NCBI GenBank assembly: GCA_965218765.1
Contig: CBDCLU010000001.1
Span: 62,001-126,000 of the forward strand
DNA length: 64,000 nt
Origin: JBBPYC01 sp965218765
Lineage (GTDB): Bacteria > Pseudomonadota > Gammaproteobacteria > Burkholderiales > Burkholderiaceae_C
Reading direction: 5' to 3'
Below are positions 34,227 to 43,115 of the stretch, one piece after another. The notes below the pieces were generated by a model, which was given only the letters and a program-made list of their open reading frames with translations, had not been told where the DNA came from and ran no database searches. A program made the translations under genes and the position numbers. How positions within the stretch are numbered: the first letter of the stretch is position 1; every line of letters starts with the position of its first letter.

Positions 34227-35552
34227 CTACCATCCGATCGCCTTGGGCAGCCAGGTCGCGATTGCTGGAAATAAAAACACCAGCGCAATGCCCAGCAGCT
34301 GCAGTCCGACGAACGGGACGACGCCCAGATAGATGTGGCGCGTGGTCACTTCGGGCGGCGTGACGCCCTTCAAGAAGAACAGCGCCCAGCCGAACGGCGG
34401 CGTCAGAAACGAGCTCTGCAGGTTCACTGTGATCAGCATCGCAAGCCACACCGGATCGACACCGGCCGCTGCAAAGATCGGCAGGAACAACGGCACCGCG
34501 ATGTAGCTGATCTCGATCCATTCGAGAAAGAAGCCGAGCACGAAGATCAGCGCCATCAGGAACCAGACCGCGGCATTCGTGCCGCCGGGCAGATAAGTGA
34601 ACAGGTCTTCGATCAGCTGCTCGCCGCGCAAGCCGCGGAACGCGAGGCTGAACACTTGCGAGCAGATCAGGATGAACAGCACCATCGCCGAGATGCGCGT
34701 GGTGCTGCGCATCACATCACGCAGCACATCCAGCGTAAGCCGGCGTGCCAACGCGACCACCAAAATCGCGCCCAACGCACCCATCGAGGCTGCTTCGGTC
34801 GGCGCCGCCACCCCCGCGATGATCGAGCCGAGTACCGCGAACACGAGTGCGAGCGGCGGCAGCGCGACCTTCACCACGCGCAGCCAGAGCTCGCTGCGGG
34901 TCACGCTGTCGCGCTCGGCCTGAGGCACCGGCGGCATCGAATCGGGCCGGATCATCCCGTAGGCGATGATCCATGCACAGTAGAGGCCGGCCAGCAGCAA
35001 CCCCGGCATCACGGCTGCCGCGAACAAGGTGCCGACCGACAACTGCATGATGTCCGACAGCAGGATCAGCACCAGGCTTGGCGGGATGATCTGGCCCAGC
35101 GTGCCGGACGCGCAGATCGCGCCGCAGCTGATGGTTGGGTCATAGCCGCGCCGCAGCAGCGTCGGCAGGGTCAGCAGCCCGAGCGTGATCACGGTGGCGC
35201 CGACGATCCCGGTGGTTGCGCCCATCAGGATGCCGACGCCGATGATGCCGAGCGCCATGCCACCCTTGAGGCCACCCGCCAGATGCCCGATCACATCGAG
35301 CAGGTCTTCTGCGAGCCGCGACTTCTCCAGCATCACGCCCATGAACACGAACAGCGGAATCGCGAGCCACTGGTAGTTGGCCACCACGCCGTAGATGCGG
35401 GCGGGCAGCAGCGCGAACAGGGTTTCGCCAAAGCCCAGAAAACCAAAGATGAAGCCGCTGGTCGCGAGCGTGATGCCGACCGGCACACCCAGCATCAGCA
35501 GCGCGAAAAAACCGATCAGCAGGCCGATCGCAAGCCACTCTTGCGGGCTCAT
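34227..35552 (-). CDS. TRAP transporter large permease (DctM family)
   Basis: Large membrane subunit, 441 residues with about 12 hydrophobic segments. Landmarks are LLMLGVPVGITLATSGFIFG, AIPLFVFMGVMLEKS, GIVGATVITLGLLTLPTLLRRGY and the CGAICASGTLGQIIPPSLVLI loop. It uses the ion gradient, not ATP, to import organic acids or related solutes. Its start overlaps the DctQ stop by four bases. It is the last gene of the large minus-strand operon-like array. Confidence 0.95.
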   Translation of the reverse strand: MSPQEWLAIGLLIGFFALLMLGVPVGITLATSGFIFGFLGFGETLFALLPARIYGVVANYQWLAIPLFVFMGVMLEKSRLAEDLLDVIGHLAGGLKGGMALGIIGVGILMGATTGIVGATVITLGLLTLPTLLRRGYDPTISCGAICASGTLGQIIPPSLVLILLSDIMQLSVGTLFAAAVMPGLLLAGLYCAWIIAYGMIRPDSMPPVPQAERDSVTRSELWLRVVKVALPPLALVFAVLGSIIAGVAAPTEAASMGALGAILVVALARRLTLDVLRDVMRSTTRISAMVLFILICSQVFSLAFRGLRGEQLIEDLFTYLPGGTNAAVWFLMALIFVLGFFLEWIEISYIAVPLFLPIFAAAGVDPVWLAMLITVNLQSSFLTPPFGWALFFLKGVTPPEVTTRHIYLGVVPFVGLQLLGIALVFLFPAIATWLPKAIGW

Positions 35553-36094
35553 CGCGCAGCTGTTCGGCTGAGCGTCGAGAAGCGCCGCGTTGCCGCCACG
35601 GCCTGCGCCGCCGCTTGCAGCGCGAACAGTGCGAAGCCGATTGGAATCAACGCCTTCAACATCCAGCGATGGCTCAAGCCACCCGGGTCGGCCGACGTTT
35701 CATCGATCGAATACGACTGCATCACGTAGTGGATCGAATAGCGAATGATCAGCATGCCCAGCAGCACCGCGAGCACCGAGCCGAACAGATCGACCGCCGC
35801 CTGCATGCGCGGCGAATAGCGCGCATACAGCACGTCGACCCGCACGTGCTCGCCCTGGTTCAGCGCGTAGGTCATGCCGACCAGCACCAGCGGCGCAAGC
35901 AGATGCCATTCGAGCTCCTGCGACCAGACCGAGCCGATGCTGAACGCATAGCGCAGCAGCACGTTGACGGCCATCAGCGATGCGATGGCCAGGGTCAGCC
36001 ATGATGCGGCCCGGCCGATGCGTTCGACCGCACGATCCACGGCCGCGCTAAAACCGACGATGTCCGTGTCGTCGGCTGGTACAGGCGCATTCAT
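35549..36094 (-). CDS. TRAP transporter small permease (DctQ family)
   Basis: Four-helix subunit of 181 residues with WLTLAIASLMAVNVLLRYAF, WSQELEWHLLAPLVLVGMTYAL and QGEHVRVDVLYARYSPRMQAAVDLFG, the family signature. It lies eight bases after the binding-protein gene and is coupled to DctM. Confidence 0.93.
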   Translation of the reverse strand: MNAPVPADDTDIVGFSAAVDRAVERIGRAASWLTLAIASLMAVNVLLRYAFSIGSVWSQELEWHLLAPLVLVGMTYALNQGEHVRVDVLYARYSPRMQAAVDLFGSVLAVLLGMLIIRYSIHYVMQSYSIDETSADPGGLSHRWMLKALIPIGFALFALQAAAQAVAATRRFSTLSRTAAR

Positions 36095-36102
36095 CGAGCG
36101 GC

Positions 36103-37206
36103 TCAGGCCTTCAGGATCTTGTCGTGATACGGCCGCTCGCTGTATTCGGACCAGGACGCGAACTTCTGCAGATAGGCCATGTAGGAGTCGTGCACTTTTT
36201 TCGTCATCGGATCCTTTGCAGCCGATTCGGCGAGCACCTTGGCCGTCACCTCACGCAGCTTCTCGACCACCTCATCGGGCAACGGCTTCGCGATCACGCC
36301 CTGGTTCTTCACCAGGTCCTCCATCGCCTCCGCGTTGTTGCGCTGGCACCAGGCTTCGCTGATCACGTTGCAGGCGGCGGCCGCATTCTGCACGATCGTC
36401 TGCAGGTCTTTCGGCAGCTTGTCCCAGGCGGCCTTGTTGATCAGCAGTTCGGACACGGTGGCGGTCTCGTGCCAGCCGGTGGTGTAGTAATACTTGGCGG
36501 CTTTTTGCAGACCCAGCTTGCGGTCCTGGAACGGGCCGACGAATTCGGCCGCGTCGATCACGCCGCGCTCGAGCGCTGGAAAGATCTCGCCGCCCGGCAG
36601 CAGCTTCACATCGACGCCGAGCTCCGCATACACCTTGCCGGCCAGGCCCGGAATGCGCATCTTGAGACCCTTCAGGTCCTCGCTCGACTTGATCTCTTTC
36701 TTGAACCAGCCGGTCATCTGCACGCCGGTGTTGCCGCACGGCATCGCGACCATGCCGAACGGCGCGTAGACCTCGTTCCACAGCGCCTGGCCGCCGCCGT
36801 CGTAGAGCCAGCCGTTCATGCCCTGGAAGTTCAGGCCGAACGGCACCGCGCAGAAATACTGGGCGGCCGCCGTTTTGCCGGTCCAGAAATAGCTGTTCGC
36901 GTGATTCATCTCGACCGAGCCGGCGCGCACCGCGTCGAAGCCTTCGAGCGCCGGGATCAGCTCACCCGCGCCGAACACCTGGATCTTCAAACGGCCACCC
37001 GACATCGCCTCGATGCGTTTGGCCAGATCGGTCGCGCTGCCAGGGCCTTCCATGTAGAACGGCGAACCTTTGCCGTAAGCGCTGGTCATCTTCCAGTTGA
37101 AGGTGCCGGTGCTGGCTTGCGCCTGCGCAGCGACGGCGGGCACGGCCAGCGCGCCGGCCAGGCCGGCCTTGAGTGCGGAGCGGCGGGAAGAAATGGAATC
37201 GGACAT
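36103..37206 (-). CDS. TRAP transporter substrate-binding protein (DctP/TakP-like)
   Basis: Periplasmic receptor of 367 residues. The N-terminus MSDSISSRRSALKAGLAGAL carries a twin-arginine motif, so export may be by Tat. The mature part begins near FNWKMTSAYGKGSPFYMEG and includes LKGLKMRIPGLAGKVYAELGV and the EFVGPFQDRKLGLQKAAKYYY segment, resembling TakP/mannitol-chloroaromatic type receptors for 2-oxo acids and similar ligands. I choose the ATG at 37206; an upstream frame extension has no signal-like features. Confidence 0.92.
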   Translation of the reverse strand: MSDSISSRRSALKAGLAGALAVPAVAAQAQASTGTFNWKMTSAYGKGSPFYMEGPGSATDLAKRIEAMSGGRLKIQVFGAGELIPALEGFDAVRAGSVEMNHANSYFWTGKTAAAQYFCAVPFGLNFQGMNGWLYDGGGQALWNEVYAPFGMVAMPCGNTGVQMTGWFKKEIKSSEDLKGLKMRIPGLAGKVYAELGVDVKLLPGGEIFPALERGVIDAAEFVGPFQDRKLGLQKAAKYYYTTGWHETATVSELLINKAAWDKLPKDLQTIVQNAAAACNVISEAWCQRNNAEAMEDLVKNQGVIAKPLPDEVVEKLREVTAKVLAESAAKDPMTKKVHDSYMAYLQKFASWSEYSERPYHDKILKA

Positions 37207-37299
37207 GGGTTGAGCAACCTGAAGGGACAAGGGAAAAGCCAATGGTCGCCACTCGATTCGCATGAAGCGTGCCATGCGCGCAAGCGCGGCAGGGTCGCG

Positions 37300-38799
37300 T
37301 CAGCAACAGCCGGCCCAGGCGCTCCGGCGATAGAACGGCCCCAGGTCCTCGCTCATCTGGTCGAGCGTGCACCGCCACTGTGCGAAGGCCGGCTGCGCAG
37401 CCAGTGCGCTGCGTACCTGGGCCAGCAACTCGGCGCGCAATGCCGGCTCGTCGAGCGTCACGAGCCGTCCGCCGCGCACCACCGTGCGCCCCGCGATGAT
37501 CACCTCGTCGATGTGGCTGCGATGCGCGCGTGCCAGCAGCAGATCGAACGGATCGACATCCGTAAACAGCGCATCGTCATCGACTGTGTCCCAATCGAGC
37601 AGCACCAGATCCGCTGGCGCGCCCGGCGCGATCCTGCCTCCCAAGCCATCGGCTTCGGCGCTCACACTGCGCCGGCCATGCTGTGCAGCGCAGCGCCAGA
37701 GCGTCGCGCGGTCCATCGTCTGTTCGAACCCGATGCCGCGATGCAGCAAGTGAAACAGCCGCAACTCGCGCAGCGCATCGTCGTCTTCGTCCAGCGCCAT
37801 GCCATCGATGCCGAGCGCGACCCGGCAGCCTTGGCGCAGCATCTCCGGCACCGGCGCGATGCCGGACTTGAGCCCGAGGTTCGAACTGGTGTTGACCGCA
37901 ATGGTCACGCCGCGTTCGGCCAGCAGCGCGAGTTCATCAGGCCGTGCCCAGGCGCAATGCGCGAGCGTCAGGCGCGGGCTCAGCAGGCCGATCGCATCCA
38001 GAAACCGAACGATGCCGTCCGGATGCGCACGGTCCGCCCATTCGCGCTGATAGCGGGTCTCGAGCAGGTGCATGTGCACCGGCCGGCCGGTCGCAGCGGA
38101 TCGCTCGGCCACCGCTTCGAGCAGCCGCGTGCTGCACCACTGCACGCCGGTCGGCCCGTACTGCAGCGTGACGTGTTCGGGCAGGCCGGCTTCCGAAGCG
38201 AGCATCTGCGCGACTTCTTCGACCTGCGCCATCTGCTGCACAACCGTTGCGGCCGGCAATGCAAGCCGGTCCGCCACCGACTGACGAATCGCCGGGCGCA
38301 GTGCGGCGAGCATCGTCGCGTCATCGCACAGGCCGATGCCGTTGCGATCCCGCAGTGCGACCGCCAAGCCGATGCGCACGCCCACATCGCGGGCGGCACG
38401 CGCCACCGCGTGCGCCTCCTCCACATAGGGCCGGCCGCCCTGCACGCGCGTGTAATGCACCATCGCCTGGGCCACGCCGCCGCGCACCGAACGCGCGAAC
38501 GACGTTGCCGCGCACAGATAAGGATCGGCGCCTGGGATCACGCCCAGATAGGGCAGCCAGGCTTCCAGCGGCCGGTCGAATGCGCCGAGCGTGGCGCTGC
38601 GGAACGTGCGAGCGTGATCATGCGCGTTGGCCAGTGCCGGCAGCGCGAGTCGGCGCCGGCCTGCGGGTGGTTGCGGCAGCGTGCTGATCGCGGCGATACG
38701 CGCGCCATCGAATGCAATGCGCGCATTGGCCCGCTCAGGCGCATTGCCAGGCTCGGCCAGCAGCCAGGCAACGTCGATCGGGTCAACCTTGCCGTTCAC
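37300..38799 (-). CDS. Amidohydrolase-superfamily aminohydrolase (AtzA/guanine deaminase-type)
   Basis: Metal-dependent deaminase or dechlorinase type, 499 residues. Metal ligands are visible as the HxH of ANAHDHARTF near residue 60, His in HMHLLETRYQ, His in TLAHCAWARPDEL and Asp in ALGIDGMALDEDDD; the C-terminal composite domain ends DEVIIAGRTVVRGGRL. The family includes guanine and cytosine deaminases and the s-triazine enzymes AtzA, AtzB, AtzC and TrzN, which remove amine or chloride from N-heterocycles. Its start overlaps the binding-protein stop (ATGA), which ties it to the ABC importer and to the ring-opening enzyme upstream. The exact substrate cannot be read from sequence. Confidence 0.9.
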   Translation of the reverse strand: MNGKVDPIDVAWLLAEPGNAPERANARIAFDGARIAAISTLPQPPAGRRRLALPALANAHDHARTFRSATLGAFDRPLEAWLPYLGVIPGADPYLCAATSFARSVRGGVAQAMVHYTRVQGGRPYVEEAHAVARAARDVGVRIGLAVALRDRNGIGLCDDATMLAALRPAIRQSVADRLALPAATVVQQMAQVEEVAQMLASEAGLPEHVTLQYGPTGVQWCSTRLLEAVAERSAATGRPVHMHLLETRYQREWADRAHPDGIVRFLDAIGLLSPRLTLAHCAWARPDELALLAERGVTIAVNTSSNLGLKSGIAPVPEMLRQGCRVALGIDGMALDEDDDALRELRLFHLLHRGIGFEQTMDRATLWRCAAQHGRRSVSAEADGLGGRIAPGAPADLVLLDWDTVDDDALFTDVDPFDLLLARAHRSHIDEVIIAGRTVVRGGRLVTLDEPALRAELLAQVRSALAAQPAFAQWRCTLDQMSEDLGPFYRRSAWAGCC

Positions 38800-39839
38800 T
38801 GCAACGTCAGCTGGCGTTCGGCTAGCGGCGGCAGAAAACGGCGATCGAACACGTCACTTGGCTTCGGCTTCGCCGCCAGCTCGAACGCGGTGGCGAGCTG
38901 CTCGACCGAGCGCTCGAGGCGATCGTCCTTCACGTCGCCGATGCCGATCGCAGCCGTCTCCGGCGTCAGCATCACGCTGCGCAAGGTGTAGAGCAGCCGG
39001 CGCTTTTCCAGCGCCTTGTTCAGCAGCGGCTCACGCTTGGCCAGCACGTCGATCGCCGCATCCGGATCGGCCAGCGTGTCGCGCACACCGCGGTGGATCG
39101 CGCGCACCAGACCGGCGACCGCTGCGGGCTTGTCCTTCAGCAACGCCTGGGACACCAGCACGCCGTTGCTGTAGAGATCGATGCCGTGGTCAGCGTAGTG
39201 GAACCAGCGGATGTCCTTGTCCGGATCGACGCCCTGCGCGGCCAGGTTCATGTAGCTCGTGACGGAGAACACGGCCGATGCATCGACCTGGCCGCGCAAC
39301 AGCATCTGCTCCTGCAGGTTCGGCGCCATGTTGGTCCAGCTCACCTTCGATGCATCGATGCCGTTCTTCTCGGCCAGCAGGCCGAACATCCGGTACGCCG
39401 CGCCGCCGGCCGGCGAGCCGAGGTTCCTGCCTTCCAGATCTTTCAACGTCTTGATCGGCCCGTCGGCTTTGGTCATCAACGCGAACGGCGTGCGGTTGTA
39501 GAACATGTAGACCATCACCGGCGCCTGGCCAGGCTTGGCCGCGGCCTGCTGGATGATCGCGTTCATGTCGCCGAAGCCGGCCTGGTAGGCGCCCGCCATC
39601 ACCTTGTTGACCGCTGCCGCCGAGCCGTCGCCCTGGTCGATCGTCACGTCGAGCTTTTCCTGCGCGAAGTAACCCCGCTCCTGCGCCAGGTAGAACCACG
39701 CGTGCACGCCCTGCAGCTTCCAGTCGAGTACGAACTTGATCGGCGTGAGTGCCTGGGCAAATGCGGCTCCAGCGGTTATCCAGCCACACGTAGCCGCTAT
39801 TAATAGCGCAGCACTACGCCGAGTGAGAAACGAAGTCAT
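38796..39839 (-). CDS. NMT1/THI5-like ABC importer binding protein (copy 1)
   Basis: Periplasmic receptor of the SsuA/ThiY/NMT1 superfamily. After a signal peptide ending AAFAQALTP it reads VLDWKLQGVHAWFYLAQERGYF, a pattern typical of pyrimidine-precursor/riboflavin-like binders. GDGSAAAVNKVMAGAYQAGFGD and LLRGQVDASAVFS are family landmarks. The ATG at 39839 is chosen because AAGG precedes it; one more ATG lies five codons upstream. It is clearly paralogous to the receptor at the head of the operon. Together with the permease and ATPase it forms a complete importer for a heterocyclic or ureide-type ligand (inference). Confidence 0.9.
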   Translation of the reverse strand: MTSFLTRRSAALLIAATCGWITAGAAFAQALTPIKFVLDWKLQGVHAWFYLAQERGYFAQEKLDVTIDQGDGSAAAVNKVMAGAYQAGFGDMNAIIQQAAAKPGQAPVMVYMFYNRTPFALMTKADGPIKTLKDLEGRNLGSPAGGAAYRMFGLLAEKNGIDASKVSWTNMAPNLQEQMLLRGQVDASAVFSVTSYMNLAAQGVDPDKDIRWFHYADHGIDLYSNGVLVSQALLKDKPAAVAGLVRAIHRGVRDTLADPDAAIDVLAKREPLLNKALEKRRLLYTLRSVMLTPETAAIGIGDVKDDRLERSVEQLATAFELAAKPKPSDVFDRRFLPPLAERQLTLQ

Positions 39840-39878
39840 GAACAGACCTTTCATAAAACACGACAGCGTCGAGCAATC

Positions 39879-40289
39879 TCAGATGGCTTCGAACAGCACG
39901 TCCTGCGCGCCCTGCCAAAGCACCGCCGTGCCCAGCGCGCGCAGGTGCTCGCGGCCTTGCACGATCGTGAGGAAATGGTTGCCGGCCAGCGGACCCATCT
40001 TGCTGGCGAAGCTGCAGGCGCCATAGGCCAGGATGATTTCGGTCTCGCTGTAGCCGCCCGGATAGAACAGCACGTCGCCTGCCGATGGATGGCTCGTGTG
40101 GTTCTCGAAACCGACACCGAGTTCGAAGTCGCCCAACGGCACCCAGCAGCCTTCACCGCTCCAGCGCACGTGGATCAGCCGCTGGCGATACGGCAGCAGC
40201 GGCATGAACGCCGCGACCGTGCGAGGCGCGTCCGGGTGCGTTTCGGCAACGAAGCGATGGCCGGCGGCGGTGATGGCGATCTGGCTCAT
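39879..40289 (-). CDS. DUF3830-family cyclophilin-like protein
   Basis: A 136-residue cytoplasmic protein matching DUF3830: LPYRQRLIHVRWSGEGCWVP, GFENHTSHPSAGDVLFYPGG and GPLAGNHFLTIVQGREHLRAL. The fold is cyclophilin-like, but the reaction is unknown to me. Members are found next to hydantoin, allantoin or other N-heterocycle genes, as here between the permease and receptor of the importer. A role in ligand handling or hydrolysis is inference. Confidence 0.85.
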   Translation of the reverse strand: MSQIAITAAGHRFVAETHPDAPRTVAAFMPLLPYRQRLIHVRWSGEGCWVPLGDFELGVGFENHTSHPSAGDVLFYPGGYSETEIILAYGACSFASKMGPLAGNHFLTIVQGREHLRALGTAVLWQGAQDVLFEAI

Positions 40290-40330
40290 GGTGGCAGTCT
40301 TTCAGCAAGCGAAAAGGTGGATCACAGGCG

Positions 40331-41113
40331 TCAAGCCATGACTAGGCCATCGTCGCGCTGCGCCCAACCCGTCATGCGGCGCTCGACCAACGATGACAGC
40401 GCATACAACGCCACGCCCATTGCAGCCAGGATCACCAGGCCTGCGAACACCAGCGGCACGTCGAAATTGCCGCTCGCGATCATCATCACGTTGCCGATGC
40501 CCTTGTTGGCCGCGACAGTCTCCGCCAGCACGGTGCCGACGAACGCCAGCGTGATCGCGATCTTGAGCGACGCGAACAGATACGGCAGCGCGCGCGGCAG
40601 CCCGACGTTCCAGAGGATGTCGCGTTTTCTGGCACCGAGCACGCGCAGCACGTCTTCGAGCTCGGGCTCGGTGGTGGCCAGGCCGGTGGCCACGTTCACG
40701 ACCACCGGAAAGATGCTGATCACCATCGAAGTCAGCACCGCCGGCACCGTGCCAGCACCAAACCAGACCACGAAAATCGGCACCACCGCGACTTTCGGGA
40801 TACTGGAGAAACCGACCAGCAGTGGGTAGGCTACGTCGTAGGCGAGCTTGGACGAGCCGATCACCACGCCGATCACGATGCCGACACCCACGCCGAGCGC
40901 GAAGCCCGCCAGCGTGGTGTAGAGCGTCTGCACCGCATGCGGCCACAGCAGCGGCATCTTCTGCCACAGCACGAATGCGATCTGGCTCGGGCGCGGCAGG
41001 ATCAGGTCGGACACGCCGGCTGCCAGGCAGCCCAGTTCCCAGAGCAAGAAAAAGCCTGCCAGCACGCCGACCGACAGGATGCGTTGCCGGTTCTTGGGAC
41101 TCAGCGCGCTCAT
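40331..41113 (-). CDS. ABC importer permease (SsuC/TauC type)
   Basis: Inner-membrane permease of 260 residues and about six helices. The coupling loop TEPELEDVLRVLGARKRDILWNVGLPRALPYLF is the EAA motif. The start overlaps the ATPase stop by four bases, so the two are translationally coupled. It works with the neighbouring ATPase and one or both NMT1-type receptors. Confidence 0.93.
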   Translation of the reverse strand: MSALSPKNRQRILSVGVLAGFFLLWELGCLAAGVSDLILPRPSQIAFVLWQKMPLLWPHAVQTLYTTLAGFALGVGVGIVIGVVIGSSKLAYDVAYPLLVGFSSIPKVAVVPIFVVWFGAGTVPAVLTSMVISIFPVVVNVATGLATTEPELEDVLRVLGARKRDILWNVGLPRALPYLFASLKIAITLAFVGTVLAETVAANKGIGNVMMIASGNFDVPLVFAGLVILAAMGVALYALSSLVERRMTGWAQRDDGLVMA

Positions 41114-41976
41114 GCGGCGGCTTTCAGGACCGGCATCACAACGGGCTCCACAGCGGTTGCGGACGCGGCCGGTGCGCGCGCTTCGGCGATGCGCATGCGC
41201 AGCTGCTGCACCAGCTGCGCGAAGTCCGGCGCGTAGCTCGCCTCCAGCGTGCGCGGACGTGCGAATGGCACCTCGCGCTCCTGCAGGATGCGGCCCGGGC
41301 GGGCGCTCATCACACAGATCCGGTTTGCCAGGTAAGCCGATTCGCGCAGGTCATGCGTGACCAGCAGCACGGTGGGCCGCTCGCGCAGCCAGAGCGTCTG
41401 CATGATGTCCCACAGTTCCTCGCGCGTGAACTGATCGAGCGCGCCGAACGGCTCGTCGAGCAGCAGCAATTGCGGTTGATGCACCAGCGCGCGACACAGC
41501 GACGCGCGCTGCAGCATGCCGCCCGACAACTGCCAGGGCCGTTTGTCACCGAAGCCGCTCAGGCCCACCTGCGCCAGAAGCGCCTCCGCGCGCTCGGCGT
41601 ACTCGCCCTTCCTCTTCCTGGCCCAGTCCCGCCGAAACGGCTCGACGATCTTGAGCGGGATCATCACGTTCTCGCGGATCGTGAGCCAGGGCAGCATGGT
41701 CGGGTTCTGAAACGCCAAGCCGATGCGCACCTCGCTGGGCTGCGCCGATCGCCCGCCCGCTGAGGTGACTTCGCGCCGCGCCGTCAGGACACCGCCGGAA
41801 GTCGGCTGCAATAGCCCCGCGACCAGCTTCAAGATGGTCGACTTGCCGCAGCCGCTCGGACCCACCAGCGCGACGAAGTCGCCTTGCTCGATGCGCAGGT
41901 TCGTGCTGGACAGCGCAATCGTGCCGCCGCCATAGGCCAGCGTCACGTCCGACAGTTCGACGAACGGATCGCTCAC
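41110..41976 (-). CDS. ABC importer ATPase (SsuB/TauB type)
   Basis: ATPase of 288 residues with Walker A GPSGCGKST, Q-loop FQNPTMLPWLT, signature LSGGMLQRASLCRAL, Walker B LLLLDEPFGALD and switch His in LVTHDLRESA. The GTG at 41976 overlaps the stop of the ring-opening amidohydrolase (GTGA). The C-terminal tail of about 30 Ala/Pro-rich residues is longer than usual. Confidence 0.93.
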   Translation of the reverse strand: MSDPFVELSDVTLAYGGGTIALSSTNLRIEQGDFVALVGPSGCGKSTILKLVAGLLQPTSGGVLTARREVTSAGGRSAQPSEVRIGLAFQNPTMLPWLTIRENVMIPLKIVEPFRRDWARKRKGEYAERAEALLAQVGLSGFGDKRPWQLSGGMLQRASLCRALVHQPQLLLLDEPFGALDQFTREELWDIMQTLWLRERPTVLLVTHDLRESAYLANRICVMSARPGRILQEREVPFARPRTLEASYAPDFAQLVQQLRMRIAEARAPAASATAVEPVVMPVLKAAA

Positions 41977-43115
41977 GTCGTGGCCGCTTCCGAATCGACC
42001 CGCACGATCGCTGCGACCGGGCCGCCGCCGGGCGGGCCCTGATGCTCGGCGCCGCCGGACACGTAGAGCGCGGTGTGCCCCGCCACGCTGGCCAGCACGC
42101 CGCCGACCGCGGCGCGCGCATGGCGCGTGGCGTTGATGTCCGAATCGTCCAGCATCGTGTGGCGCGCGCCGCGCACCTGGCCATCGGGGCTGGCTTCGGC
42201 CTTCGCCAGCAGGTTGACGAGACAAGCAGCCCGCGCTTTTTCATCCCGCTCGGCATCGAGCTCGAATGCGTCGCGCAGCAGCCGGCGCACGCTGGCCGCA
42301 TCCACGGCGTCCCGCATCACCGTGTGTGCGATCCGGAAGTTCGATGCCGCGCCGGCGGCTTCGCCGAGCACGATCACCACGTTGTGTTCGAGCTCAATCC
42401 CGGCCGAAGCCGAGGCGACGCTCGAATGCAGTGCCCAGTCGGAGAGCACCGCGCTGTCGTCCACGTCGGCGCGTGCCAGCTCGCCGCAACCGACCGCGAC
42501 GCCGAGTGCGGACGCCCCACGTGAATACCCCATCGACTCGTAGCTGTCCTGCGTGACCGGCGACTGACCGCGCCGCATGGCCGCTGCCATCTTGACGGGC
42601 GTCAGCAGCGGACACTTGATCTGCACGAAATGCACGTCGGCCGCGTCGGCGATGCCGGCGTCCTGCATCGCGGCACGCACCGCGTCCGCAGTGGTGTCGA
42701 TCTGCGCGCTGCGGCCGATTTCCTCGGGCGCAAAGTCACGCGTCTGCGCAGTGCCGATCACCAGCCGTTTTTCATGCGCCCCCGTGGCTGGAACCCGGTT
42801 GCGTGTGAACACCGTGAAGTGCGGCGACAACACGCCTTCGGTGCCGCCCGACATCACCAGCGCCACGCGCTGCGCGACTTCGGCCGCGCTGCAGCCCAGC
42901 AAAGGGCTCAGGAAATGACACCAGCTCATCGCCGCGAAGTCCCGCGTGTGGTCGTTCACGCAGCCGTTGCCTTCGGTCTTGCCCATCACCGCGACGATGG
43001 TGGCCGGATCGAGCAGACCGCGTTCGATCAACGCCTGCACGCCACTGAGGTCGCCCGGGCCGCTGCAGGCGACGCGATGCACATCGACCCGCTGCACCGT
43101 CTGTGCGGTCGTCAT
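41973..43115 (-). CDS. Ring-opening amidohydrolase (cyanuric acid hydrolase/barbiturase family), copy 1
   Basis: Enzyme of the rare AtzD/TrzD/barbiturase family that opens cyanuric acid or barbiturate by amide hydrolysis. All three Ser-Lys repeats are present. The Lys residues are in VAVMGKTEGNGCVND (K46), VQIKCPLLTP and LAKAEASPDGQVRG. The Ser residues are in VMSGGTEGVLSPH (S89), SSVASASAGIELEHN and YVSGGAEHQGP. The ESMGYSRGASALGVA segment and the last 100 residues resemble AtzD closely from memory, so cyanuric acid hydrolase is my first choice and barbiturase second. At 380 residues it is the normal length. It overlaps the cyclic amidohydrolase upstream and the ATPase downstream. Confidence 0.93.
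   Translation of the reverse strand: MTTAQTVQRVDVHRVACSGPGDLSGVQALIERGLLDPATIVAVMGKTEGNGCVNDHTRDFAAMSWCHFLSPLLGCSAAEVAQRVALVMSGGTEGVLSPHFTVFTRNRVPATGAHEKRLVIGTAQTRDFAPEEIGRSAQIDTTADAVRAAMQDAGIADAADVHFVQIKCPLLTPVKMAAAMRRGQSPVTQDSYESMGYSRGASALGVAVGCGELARADVDDSAVLSDWALHSSVASASAGIELEHNVVIVLGEAAGAASNFRIAHTVMRDAVDAASVRRLLRDAFELDAERDEKARAACLVNLLAKAEASPDGQVRGARHTMLDDSDINATRHARAAVGGVLASVAGHTALYVSGGAEHQGPPGGGPVAAIVRVDSEAATT

Noticed and set aside
36124..38991. 955-codon plus-strand frame across the TRAP receptor, deaminase and the 3' end of a binding-protein gene
   Set aside because: Spurious: His/Arg/Gln-rich translation and complete opposition to three well-supported minus-strand genes. Length reflects high GC.
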